DNA from: a virus
DNA: 64,000 nt
Direction: 5' to 3' (one strand)
Virus record (IMG/VR): IMGVR_UViG_3300006919_000001
Coordinates: 19,396 to 83,395 of that record
The stretch's first letter is position 1. Each line of letters begins with the position of its first letter. Below the pieces are notes generated by a model. It worked only from the letters and a program-made list of their open reading frames with translations, searched no databases and had not been told where the DNA came from. Position numbers and translations under genes: made by a program. Positions 47,972 through 55,672 of this stretch are shown piece by piece.

Positions 47972-48139
47972 TTATTCTACTGGTTGACTGTTTTGTAATT
48001 CCTCCAGCTCCTCCTTGGTCATATACTTTATGCTGAAGTAGTCTTCCTTCTCTTCTATTATTCCAATATGACTCAAGCCTCCTGACTTAGGGGTGTTCAT
48101 CATATAGTTTACCGTGTGTTTCATTATAAATAATCTCAT
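47972..48139 (-). CDS. Hypothetical 55-aa protein
   Basis: ATG at 48137-48139, stop at 47972-47974. The peptide MRLFIMKHTVNYMMNTPKSG ends with an acidic helix (MTKEELEELQNSQPVE). A GTATATTTG box lies about 20 bases upstream. Its function is unknown. Confidence 0.55.
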   Translation of the reverse strand: MRLFIMKHTVNYMMNTPKSGGLSHIGIIEEKEDYFSIKYMTKEELEELQNSQPVE

Positions 48140-48185
48140 ATCTTTTTTATTTTAATTATTTTCGTTATACAAATATACTTCTTTT

Positions 48186-48737
48186 TTATTTCTTTAATAT
48201 CTTTTTGGTTACTGTATATCCTTCTACTGTTCTTATGATTGCCATATAGATTCCAGTGGATAGATTGTCCAGCATTACCTTATTCTTTCTTGTTGTTGTC
48301 CTAAAATCTTTTACTAGCTTTCCACTTAATGTGTAGACCTCGATTGATTGTATTCCATCTCCTTCTATGTAAACGTATCCTTCACTTGGAGTTGGCCATA
48401 GTTTGAAGTCTCTGTTTGCTATCGGAACCATTGGTACACTTAATACCTCTCCTCTTATCTCTAACCATGCTGAATCGCATCCAAGAATTATCTCTCCTTC
48501 ATTTAGTATTTCTCCTATTACAATTATATGTGCATTGAGAATCTCTAAGGTGAACCCGTTCATATCTAGATTACCCTGAATGGTTATCTCGAAGTCATCG
48601 GTTGAATCACATGCGTTTCCATATGTATAATTTGCTTGCATTACTTCTATTTGGTTGGCAACCTCTTCTCCATTCTGTCTTTGACTAAATGATAGTGTGG
48701 TGCTTACTAGTAATAGTATTGTAAGTAATCTCTTCAT
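48186..48737 (-). CDS. Secreted protein with T9SS type A C-terminal sorting domain
   Basis: 183 aa. The N-terminus is a signal peptide (MKRLLTILLLVSTTLSFSQR). The C-terminal 75 residues have the type A sorting-domain pattern of Bacteroidota: FKLWPTPSEGYVYI, IQSIEVYTLSGKLVKDF, LSTGIYMAIIRT, VTKKILKK. Such domains direct cargo through the type IX secretion system to the cell surface. The middle part (residues about 25-105, with CDSTDDFEITIQGNLDMNGF) is a small beta domain. A phage gene using host T9SS could modify the host surface. Confidence 0.82.
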   Translation of the reverse strand: MKRLLTILLLVSTTLSFSQRQNGEEVANQIEVMQANYTYGNACDSTDDFEITIQGNLDMNGFTLEILNAHIIVIGEILNEGEIILGCDSAWLEIRGEVLSVPMVPIANRDFKLWPTPSEGYVYIEGDGIQSIEVYTLSGKLVKDFRTTTRKNKVMLDNLSTGIYMAIIRTVEGYTVTKKILKK

Positions 48738-48755
48738 CTTTCTTTTATTTTTAGT

Positions 48756-49076
48756 TTACCAATTACTCATATCAATCTCTTCTATAAAAGTGATATATTC
48801 ATCCGGTATTAATTTGTGGGATTGTATTTCATATCCTCTATACTTAGTTCCTATTTCTAATCCAGTTAGTATCATTAAATCCACACTCACCATCAAATAA
48901 TATTCTCTACCATCTTGTAATACTTCTGTATTGGCTACTATAAGCTCATCTACCGCATCAAAGAAATCCTTTAATGTATTTATACGCCCGACTAATTTGG
49001 GTTCCTTAAAACCTCCTTTTAGTCTCATGTATCCTCTTGCCCTTATTATAGCTTCAATGTTTATATCTTTCTCCAT
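48756..49076 (-). CDS. Hypothetical 106-aa protein
   Basis: The start chosen is the internal ATG of MEKDINIEAIIRARGYMRLK, because the longer frame runs back into the 52-aa membrane gene. Contains LKDFFDAVDELIVANTEVLQ and a Tyr-rich strand. It lies just upstream of the T9SS cargo gene in the same operon. Confidence 0.6.
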   Translation of the reverse strand: MEKDINIEAIIRARGYMRLKGGFKEPKLVGRINTLKDFFDAVDELIVANTEVLQDGREYYLMVSVDLMILTGLEIGTKYRGYEIQSHKLIPDEYITFIEEIDMSNW

Positions 49077-49078
49077 GT

Positions 49079-49237
49079 CTATTTCTTTTTGTCTAAATAT
49101 ATGCAACATAGTGCACCAACTAACATTCCAACTAGGAATTCCCACCCTACCTTATCAAAGTAAGCTAAAAATCCAGTAAGTAATGCTATTAGAAATATAA
49201 GTCTTCCACCTCTTGGGCTCTCTTCGTATGTTGTCAT
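49079..49237 (-). CDS. 52-aa two-helix membrane protein
   Basis: ATG at 49235-49237, stop TAG at 49079-49081. MTTYEESPRGGRLIFLIALL and WEFLVGMLVGALCCIYLDKK: two hydrophobic segments with a basic C-terminus. The start overlaps the stop of the zinc-ribbon gene upstream. Confidence 0.6.
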   Translation of the reverse strand: MTTYEESPRGGRLIFLIALLTGFLAYFDKVGWEFLVGMLVGALCCIYLDKKK

Positions 49238-49356
49238 AGTATGTCTTCTGATTTACAATATCTATCGCAATATGCCTGTGTTGCTGGTCTTCCGCAATTC
49301 TTACATTTGCCTACTTTATCCTCACCCTGAGGGTCTATTTCATCATAATAATTCAT
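49234..49356 (-). CDS. 40-aa zinc-ribbon microprotein
   Basis: ATG at 49354-49356; MNYYDEIDPQGEDKVGKCKN continues CGRPATQAYCDRYCKSEDIL. The CxxC ... CxxxC pattern suggests a zinc ribbon. Overlaps the membrane-protein gene by four bases (ATGA). Confidence 0.65.
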   Translation of the reverse strand: MNYYDEIDPQGEDKVGKCKNCGRPATQAYCDRYCKSEDIL

Positions 49357-49377
49357 AGTTTTATTTTTAGTCTCTAT

Positions 49378-49479
49378 CTATATTTGAAGGACTAGTTCTT
49401 TGAGTTTGGTTTCTAATGACTCTACCTTATGGATAAGCCTACTTAGTCTTAATGCTAATCTAAATTTAAATCGTTTCAT
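49378..49479 (-). CDS. Basic 33-aa microprotein
   Basis: ATG at 49477-49479; MKRFKFRLALRLSRLIHKVE continues SLETKLKELVLQI. An amphipathic, very basic N-terminal helix followed by a leucine-rich helix; may bind RNA or membrane. Confidence 0.55.
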   Translation of the reverse strand: MKRFKFRLALRLSRLIHKVESLETKLKELVLQI

Positions 49480-49501
49480 AATTTTTTGTTTTATAATATT
49501 T

Positions 49502-49747
49502 TTACCAAACCTTCATTCCACATCTTGCCATCTCATTAGACCACTTAACTAAAATCTTTTCTTTTCTTTGGTAGAACAAAGGACTGAATCCATTTTCATA
49601 CCCAACCTCCAAACAAGTTTCAGAAGCGTTTTTTCTTAATTCTTTTAATTGAGCTTTAAATAAGGCAATGTTTGTCTCTGCCTCATCATCTAATAAATGT
49701 AACTCATTTTTTTTGTAACTCGTTTTTGCTAAAGTTTCAGTTCTCAT
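49502..49747 (-). CDS. Hypothetical 81-aa protein
   Basis: Begins MRTETLAKTSYKKNELHLLD; helical, with FKAQLKELRKNASETCLEVG. It follows the 65-aa gene in the operon driven from 49996. Confidence 0.6.
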   Translation of the reverse strand: MRTETLAKTSYKKNELHLLDDEAETNIALFKAQLKELRKNASETCLEVGYENGFSPLFYQRKEKILVKWSNEMARCGMKVW

Positions 49748-49758
49748 AATATTTGTCT

Positions 49759-49956
49759 TTAAACTCTTAATAATTTAATATTCTTTTTAAGGGTTTTTAG
49801 CTCTTCTGCATAATATGCATTAACTATCTCATGGTGTCTAGGCCTTAAATCCTTTTCTTTAATCCTAAAATAAATAGCCATTGCCTCGGTTCTTGATTGT
49901 GCCTTGATATGTGCATGGCATGATAATAATTGGTCTAATAAAATAAAAGTTTTCAT
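49759..49956 (-). CDS. Hypothetical 65-aa protein
   Basis: Begins MKTFILLDQLLSCHAHIKAQ and ends AEELKTLKKNIKLLRV. First gene after the promoter at 49996. No family is recognised. Confidence 0.6.
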   Translation of the reverse strand: MKTFILLDQLLSCHAHIKAQSRTEAMAIYFRIKEKDLRPRHHEIVNAYYAEELKTLKKNIKLLRV

Positions 49957-49995
49957 AATATTTGATTTTTAGTTGTTGTTATAATTTCTATACTC

Positions 49996-50026
49996 CAAAG
50001 ATACGGACACATATTTGATTCCACAC
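49996..50026 (-). promoter_or_regulatory. Phage promoter (variant)
   Basis: Minus strand GTGTGGAATCA, 12 bases, TATCTTTG, preceded by AAAGTTTTTTAG as in the consensus copies. It drives the small-gene operon 49956-48186. Confidence 0.8.
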
Positions 50027-50052
50027 GCTTTTTCTAAAAAACTTTTAAATTA

Positions 50053-50080
50053 AATAAAGACGGGGCTTTTAACCCCGCCT
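50053..50080 (-). terminator. Intrinsic terminator
   Basis: Minus strand GGCGGGGTT, loop, AGCCCCGTC followed by TTTATTTAATTT. It separates the fibre/packaging genes from the small-gene operon. Confidence 0.85.
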
Positions 50081-50117
50081 TAGATTTAACACGCTCCTTT
50101 CTTTTATCCTTCCTTCA

Positions 50118-50306
50118 CTATGAATCAGAAGGCTTTCCTTTCGGGCCTTCTTCATCCTCTACTTCTGGTTGAATAATTTGTGCTGACTGCACCGCTTGTA
50201 TTAAGTTAGCTACCTCTATGTAAGGTCGCTTCCCTAAATATTCTAATACTGCATTTAATTTACTTACTTCAATCTTTGCAATCTCTTCTTTCTTTACTTT
50301 TGACAT
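50118..50306 (-). CDS. Hypothetical 62-aa protein
   Basis: Begins MSKVKKEEIAKIEVSKLNAV; a helical N-terminus and a polar, Pro/Glu-rich tail. Last gene of the packaging/fibre unit before the terminator. Confidence 0.6.
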   Translation of the reverse strand: MSKVKKEEIAKIEVSKLNAVLEYLGKRPYIEVANLIQAVQSAQIIQPEVEDEEGPKGKPSDS

Positions 50307-50330
50307 AATTTAATTTAGTTTATTATTTAT

Positions 50331-51911
50331 TTATCTTTCCTCTACTGACCATGATGAATCTATTTCTAGTGTACAGTTTTCTATACCTGTTATGTTTTTA
50401 ACATTCCAGAATAAGAATTCATTTTGATTTAATATTACGTTTGCCATACTGCTAAAATATGTAATGTCTCTTCCACCTTGTAAGTTATTTACAACTCTGG
50501 TTTGTGAGAATAATATATTATCTACCCCATCATTTTTGATAAGGTCTATTGTATATTCAGCATTGGCAGCTCCCTCTAATACAAAATCAAAGTTAACTGT
50601 ATATTCTCTAGGATTAATTCCCAAATGCCTTAACCTTCCATTGGATGGAGAGTCAAAGTGCTGTAGGTCTGTATTGGCAAACGTTCCAGCTATTTGAACT
50701 GGAGTATTTATAGTTGCTATAACCGTTTCTATCTGTGTAGATATTGTTGCTATTCCCCCTACAAAAGTGTTTGGCAATCCATTGTTTCCTTTCCAAAATG
50801 ATGCTAAATCTGAAGCGGATATGTTTGGCGTCAAGTTTGTATCTTTTGGAGACAATACTCCGTCTCTAGTGATTATTGTATTCCTTATATCCAACGTTCC
50901 AGGGTTTGGAAAGTTCACTTGTGAAAAGTCAAATAAAGATGCCAGAGTTGGCAAGTCACAATTGATATCCGTTAAGAATCTACTGTTCATTAAGAAAGCA
51001 GTTCCTGCTTTAAATAATGGTGTGGCCATTGATGCACTCAGGCTTCTAACTATTGAAGTTGTTATTCTGTACCCACCTAGCCAAGTTCCATGTAAAGTTA
51101 GAGATGGTGCTCCACCAAATCTTCCAGTCCCTTCCTCTAGTCCTTGTCTATAGTTATACATATCACCCAATGAGGAGCAGTCTATGAAGTTAACTCTTGC
51201 GAATTCAAATGCACTAAAACCCGTAGCATCATACAATTCATATACTTTACTATTAGTTCCTGATGTGGTTACAAAGTAATCGACACCTAGAATATTTCCA
51301 CTTCCAATTTCTGGAGATTCGGATACAAACATTGTATAATTATCTGCAGTGGAAACTAATCCAGCTACATCAAAGCTTGCGCCTCCTAATGTTAATCCAG
51401 TTGGTGGTACTGTAATTTGAGTTGTACCCATATCTATAACTCCATCTATGAAATATTTCTTAGATGAATCTATTATTCCACCAATTGTTTGGTCTTTATT
51501 TAATTGAGTAACCCTTATTTCAGAGTCTCTCGTATTAAGTTCTAATTGATTTGCAATTGCATTCCTATCAGATAACCAAGTTGAACCATTCCATACATAG
51601 AATCCCGCTGGATAGTATGTCCCACCAAGAGAACCGGGTGCCCAAGATGTTCCTTGGGAATTGTATACGTATGCTATTTGACCTAGGCTTCCGCCCGGTG
51701 TTAATGATGAATAATTATTTGCTACTTCTGTTATTTGAATAGCTGCGCCTGATGTCGCCTCGTTTATTGCTATTGGAATCTTACTATAATTGTATTTGTA
51801 CAATACATTTATGTCCTCAGCCCAATAGAAATCTCCGTATGGAAGTTCGCTTGGCTTATCAGCGTCGAGTCCTCCGTAGTGATTTATTGTGTATTGTCTT
51901 AAAAAACTCAT
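50331..51911 (-). CDS. Fibre protein with shared N-terminal virion anchor (1)
   Basis: 526 aa from the ATG at 51911 (the frame is open 10 codons further, but this start has the usual A-rich leader). The N-terminus INHYGGLDADKPSELPYGDF is clearly related to the next fibre gene. The body is beta-rich, with Asn/Ser/Gly repeats (YVYNSQGTSWAPGSLGGTYY). The C-terminal 130 residues look like a receptor-binding head. It follows a homologous-headed fibre gene, so the two likely share one attachment site on the virion. Confidence 0.7.
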   Translation of the reverse strand: MSFLRQYTINHYGGLDADKPSELPYGDFYWAEDINVLYKYNYSKIPIAINEATSGAAIQITEVANNYSSLTPGGSLGQIAYVYNSQGTSWAPGSLGGTYYPAGFYVWNGSTWLSDRNAIANQLELNTRDSEIRVTQLNKDQTIGGIIDSSKKYFIDGVIDMGTTQITVPPTGLTLGGASFDVAGLVSTADNYTMFVSESPEIGSGNILGVDYFVTTSGTNSKVYELYDATGFSAFEFARVNFIDCSSLGDMYNYRQGLEEGTGRFGGAPSLTLHGTWLGGYRITTSIVRSLSASMATPLFKAGTAFLMNSRFLTDINCDLPTLASLFDFSQVNFPNPGTLDIRNTIITRDGVLSPKDTNLTPNISASDLASFWKGNNGLPNTFVGGIATISTQIETVIATINTPVQIAGTFANTDLQHFDSPSNGRLRHLGINPREYTVNFDFVLEGAANAEYTIDLIKNDGVDNILFSQTRVVNNLQGGRDITYFSSMANVILNQNEFLFWNVKNITGIENCTLEIDSSWSVEER

Positions 51912-52011
51912 TTGTTTTTGTTTTATGTTAATAAGTATCAATTTTAATTGTACTCTATATTCTCTATTAATAATTAAAGGAATACGTATCGTTTGAATGT
52001 AAATAAAGCAA

Positions 52012-52073
52012 TCTAAGGGACTTTAAATGGTTTAACATATATTGTGTCAAATCATTATTTAAAGTCTCTTAGA
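52012..52073. repeat. Inverted repeat between two fibre genes
   Basis: Arms TAAGGGACTTTAAAT and ATTTAAAGTCTCTTA (one mismatch) with a loop of about 26 bases. The arm sequence matches the perfect repeat at 18837-18894, so the same element occurs in two separate fibre clusters. Confidence 0.65.
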
Positions 52074-52088
52074 CCGTTTATATTTTAT

Positions 52089-53096
52089 TTATAGTTTTAT
52101 TCTTAATTCTCCTGTTGGTGTAGAATAGAATACTCCACTTGTAAGTCCACCAGCTAAAGCCGCAGCTTCATCTGCATATACTGGACTTGCACTTGTTTCT
52201 AAGTACTTTGCCATAACTTCACCTGCAAAGGTAGAAGGTAGGTCAACGTCTGAATCAATTACTTTAATTCCATTTGCTCTACCTTGAGTTAAATCATATC
52301 CAGCTTTTACCCAAAGATAAGAGCCTGAACCCCAACTTGAATTGCCTACTGGTCCTTGGTCAACTTCTAACATTAATCCAGTATAGAAAGCCATATCTCC
52401 TTTGGTCATTGCTAACTTAGAAATTGACCCATATACATCTATTATTGTAGCAGAATCATTATTCAAAGAAACATTACTTCTAGTTCCGTATGCAAAACTT
52501 ATTTCACCAGTTCCAGCAACATCCGTAAAATCAACTAAATTCTCAGCTGCACCTAATAACGCTACAGTTTCAATGCCTCTATTTCTATAGGATGCCTCGT
52601 TGTATAAACCGATTATCTCTGACGGTGCTCCAGTTGAATCAGTTCTTGCTCTATTATAAATACCTCTTAATTGAGATATATTACCAGCTCCATCATGTTC
52701 AGTTAGATTTGATATACCGTATACTAAATCTGCATTGTTTGCTGCATTGGCTTTGTTCACTGCATTGTAAAATGGAAACGTATTTCCACTTGTGGTTACT
52801 GAACCTAAAGAGTTAGAAAGGTTTGAACCAAAAGGGCTTGAAGCTCCTATGGTTAATTTTCCCGATACTAACTGTAAACTTTGAGTCGCTGCTACTGAAC
52901 CAACTGTTAATACTTGTTCTATGTTTCCTACCCCTGAAATTGCAGCACCACCAACCTTAACTGGTACGCCTTCATAATCATAAAGAAATAATTCTTTAGT
53001 GTCATCTGCAAAGTATCTATCACCGTATGGCAACGTTGCTGGTATGTCAGCGGCAGGTCCACCGTACTCACTTGTGTTAAAAATTTTTAAATACAT
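52089..53096 (-). CDS. Fibre protein with shared N-terminal virion anchor (2)
   Basis: 335 aa. Residues 1-55 (SEYGGPAADIPATLPYGDRY, ELFLYDYEGVPVKVG) align with the N-terminus of the neighbouring fibre. The rest is Gly/Ser/Ala-rich and beta-structured, with repeated motifs such as LVYGISNLTEHDGAGN. Probably a second, shorter fibre or an adaptor; it lies directly after the large terminase gene. Confidence 0.68.
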   Translation of the reverse strand: MYLKIFNTSEYGGPAADIPATLPYGDRYFADDTKELFLYDYEGVPVKVGGAAISGVGNIEQVLTVGSVAATQSLQLVSGKLTIGASSPFGSNLSNSLGSVTTSGNTFPFYNAVNKANAANNADLVYGISNLTEHDGAGNISQLRGIYNRARTDSTGAPSEIIGLYNEASYRNRGIETVALLGAAENLVDFTDVAGTGEISFAYGTRSNVSLNNDSATIIDVYGSISKLAMTKGDMAFYTGLMLEVDQGPVGNSSWGSGSYLWVKAGYDLTQGRANGIKVIDSDVDLPSTFAGEVMAKYLETSASPVYADEAAALAGGLTSGVFYSTPTGELRIKL

Positions 53097-53116
53097 TTAT
53101 TTTATTTTTTGTACTA

Positions 53117-54382
53117 TTAAATGAATCCCTTTTGCCTATGCCTTCTAGCAGAGCGCTTTTGATTCTTATCTGGATTCTTCTTTGGAGTCTTACTGTTTAT
53201 ACCATATCTCATGGCAGCTAAACAATCTGGTTCGTGTGGAAGTTTCCCTTTCTTATCTCTTCTAAAAGTCATATAGGCTACATACAAATCTGTTGTATCA
53301 TCCCCTATTAACGTTATGTCCTTGTTTTGTACTTTTTTTATACCAGCCTCAACGTTACCCTTGGTTGCTTTTCTTATACTTGAATGGCCACCCATTCTAA
53401 TCTCAGAGATTAGTAATGGCATTGCTGAATCTGCATATATCTTAGCGTTAAAAGGTACACCAGCTTTTCTTAATAATGTAAGAGTGGCTCGTATTGATAA
53501 CTTGGCTTCGGAAAACATTTCCTCTACATAATAAACTCCATCTATCCACGTAATCTTCACGCAGGATGTTTTATCATTTCCACCATAACCAAAGTCCATA
53601 CCATACCATACATCACCATCCTCCATTAAATCAGGCCAATGATTCCATCCAGCATAGATTCTTCCTGATGCCTCAAGAGTCCACTCCGCTAAAATAGTAT
53701 TCCTATAGTAAACCGGATTGGTTCTTTCTAGGTCTCGGTATCTTTTAATAACCGATGGGTTCATATTCTCTAGGTTGTCTAGATAAGTACTATGAATATA
53801 CATGGTGTCAGAATGTCTTTCCGGATTCGGAAATCCTTCTATAAACCATTCTTTATGTATCCATGAACCAACTGAGGTTCCGGGATTGTAAATCAATATC
53901 ACTGCAAGTGGTTTACCTGCAATCCTGATTGATTCATCAACCTTTGAGAACTCATCAAAAGACTCCAGCTCTTCAGCCTCCTCTATTATCAAAGTAGTTA
54001 TACCTGACAATGATTTTAGCTTTGCTGTTTGTCCGCCTGTAGACCTAATACCTTTGAATGATATAGTCGCCCCTGTTTTTATATTTGTTATTACACCTTT
54101 GGATTCTCTAAAGTCTTTCTGCTTTCCGAGTAGCACAATCGCTGCCCTAACATCTGCTATGGTTGAATCCTCTGACGAACTCATGGTTTGTCTTAGGTAT
54201 AAAATCTTATGCTTGAATTTACTATACGTCTTTAATACTGATGATATTGACACCGTAAATGACTTTCCACTTCCCCTTCCACCATACACTTGGTAGTATC
54301 TAGGCTGGTCGATATAGTCTAGAAATAATGGTTCGAAGAGTGGTGATATTTTTAATACTCTCTTTTCCACTTTTTCTTTCAT
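53117..54382 (-). CDS. terL: Terminase large subunit
   Basis: 421 aa. ATPase: Walker A VYGGRGSGKSFTV at residue ~34, Walker B TTLIIEEAEEL. Nuclease: WYGMDFGYGGNDKTS (first acidic residue), KIYADSAMPLLISEI (second) and PHEPDCLAAMRYG (third). Layout and size fit the PBSX/Terminase_3 group. It translocates and cuts DNA during packaging. It lies seven bases after the small-subunit gene. Confidence 0.95.
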   Translation of the reverse strand: MKEKVEKRVLKISPLFEPLFLDYIDQPRYYQVYGGRGSGKSFTVSISSVLKTYSKFKHKILYLRQTMSSSEDSTIADVRAAIVLLGKQKDFRESKGVITNIKTGATISFKGIRSTGGQTAKLKSLSGITTLIIEEAEELESFDEFSKVDESIRIAGKPLAVILIYNPGTSVGSWIHKEWFIEGFPNPERHSDTMYIHSTYLDNLENMNPSVIKRYRDLERTNPVYYRNTILAEWTLEASGRIYAGWNHWPDLMEDGDVWYGMDFGYGGNDKTSCVKITWIDGVYYVEEMFSEAKLSIRATLTLLRKAGVPFNAKIYADSAMPLLISEIRMGGHSSIRKATKGNVEAGIKKVQNKDITLIGDDTTDLYVAYMTFRRDKKGKLPHEPDCLAAMRYGINSKTPKKNPDKNQKRSARRHRQKGFI

Positions 54383-54388
54383 AATCTT

Positions 54389-54814
54389 TTAATCTTTATT
54401 TTGTCCACCTGTAAATTTAATTACAACCGGATTATCATCTACACCATCAGTTCCACCAATCTCAATTTGTAAATCGGATTGTGTTGGAAACAATATTGTT
54501 GATAGTTCAGAGTCAATATTTGAGGCCACCCATTTGGATGCTTGAAAATGGTCTTTGTGTTGCGGGTCGTTTATAATATCATTTATATTATCAACCGACA
54601 CGTCCACCATCATTCTCTTATTAACTATCCACTCGTTTCTTAATTCGGTATTGTTAGCAAGCATCATGGAGACAATCGTTTTCTCTAGGCCGGTAGCTTT
54701 GGCTATCGTACTCCTAGTTGTCTTACCTTGCTTTATCGCAGCCCTGATTAGAACCTCTCTTTCACTACTAACTATCGCAGCTTCCCGAATACTATTCTTC
54801 ATGCTCTTTGCCAT
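54389..54814 (-). CDS. terS: Terminase small subunit
   Basis: 141 aa. A helix-turn-helix near the N-terminus (STIAKATGLEKTIVSMML) and a C-terminal segment DDNPVVIKFTGG as in many phage small terminases. It would recognise the packaging site and form the ring that loads the large subunit. Adjacent, in frame order, to terL. Confidence 0.82.
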   Translation of the reverse strand: MAKSMKNSIREAAIVSSEREVLIRAAIKQGKTTRSTIAKATGLEKTIVSMMLANNTELRNEWIVNKRMMVDVSVDNINDIINDPQHKDHFQASKWVASNIDSELSTILFPTQSDLQIEIGGTDGVDDNPVVIKFTGGQNKD

Positions 54815-54821
54815 AGTTCTC

Positions 54822-54995
54822 TTATTTTATTACCTCGTCCCTTATAGACTTAATGAGGTAGGTTAATGTCTCTTCTGTTATCTTACACACTATTTTTATG
54901 AACCTAACTACTACTATCACAATTTGAATTGGTGACAGTAGAAGCGCTAATAATAATGCTACAATCAATACTCCGAGTCTTTTCAATGTTCTCAT
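54822..54995 (-). CDS. 57-aa membrane protein in packaging module
   Basis: ATG at 54993-54995, stop at 54822-54824. MRTLKRLGVLIVALLLALLL and PIQIVIVVVRFIKIV give one or two hydrophobic helices; the C-terminal third is polar. It lies between terS and tRNA-like element 4. A packaging-linked membrane role cannot be shown. Confidence 0.6.
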   Translation of the reverse strand: MRTLKRLGVLIVALLLALLLSPIQIVIVVVRFIKIVCKITEETLTYLIKSIRDEVIK

Positions 54996-55016
54996 AATTT
55001 GATCTTTTTTATTTAG

Positions 55017-55084
55017 TTAGTACCGTTGGGATCGAACCAACCACTCCGGCTATAGTACCGTTATGTCCTTTACACTTCTACTAA
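55017..55084 (-). tRNA. tRNA-like element 4
   Basis: 68 nt. The T-arm GTTGG-TTCGATC-CCAAC is perfect. The acceptor pairs TAGTA with TACTA plus flanking mismatches. The presumed D-arm is minimal (TGT-AAAGG-ACA). The anticodon-position hairpin is CGGT/GCCG with a six-base loop ACTATA, so no anticodon can be read. It lies between packaging genes of one late operon. Confidence 0.4.
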
Positions 55085-55138
55085 TCTCCTTGTCGGGAGT
55101 ATAAAGTTCCAATGCACGAATGCCCGAAACTTACTTTT

Positions 55139-55654
55139 TTAATTACTTGCTCTCCATTCTCCTCCTCCAAATACTTGGATTCTTGGAACTAGTTTGCCCA
55201 CCTGCTGCTCTCCATCATCATCAAACTCTTCCTCTAAAAAAGAAAGAACATCAACCATAAAATCTTCTGCTACTGACTTTGCCTCATTTGACAATGCCTT
55301 TGCAGCATTTCTATCTTCAGCTCCATCTTCAGACGCAGAGATTAAACCCGAATCCGTAAAGACCGTGTGGTATAATCTTAATAGTCTACTATACGTATAA
55401 AAGCATAGTGCTGGTATAATCAAAGCTTTCAACTGCTTATCAGCATCGCTCACTGGAGTTATAGACGCTGGGTCTACAATACACCTCTTGAGATTATCTT
55501 CTCCGATTACCCTTTTTATATCTATATTTTGTGCTATCAGTTGTGCTGACTTACATTTGGTTTCATCAATATCCTGTTGAATATTACAATAATCTGCAAG
55601 CGCATCAACTATATTCGGGAGAATTAAAGAATTCTCATTTATTCCCGTATACAT
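55139..55654 (-). CDS. Head-tail connector / head completion protein (putative)
   Basis: 171 aa, immediately downstream of the portal gene. Helical with an acidic C-terminus (EEEFDDDGEQQVGKL, then PRIQVFGGGEWRASN). This position and composition match head-tail connectors of the gp6 type. Evidence is mainly positional. Confidence 0.55.
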   Translation of the reverse strand: MYTGINENSLILPNIVDALADYCNIQQDIDETKCKSAQLIAQNIDIKRVIGEDNLKRCIVDPASITPVSDADKQLKALIIPALCFYTYSRLLRLYHTVFTDSGLISASEDGAEDRNAAKALSNEAKSVAEDFMVDVLSFLEEEFDDDGEQQVGKLVPRIQVFGGGEWRASN

Positions 55655-55672
55655 AATTGTTGTTTGTTTTTA

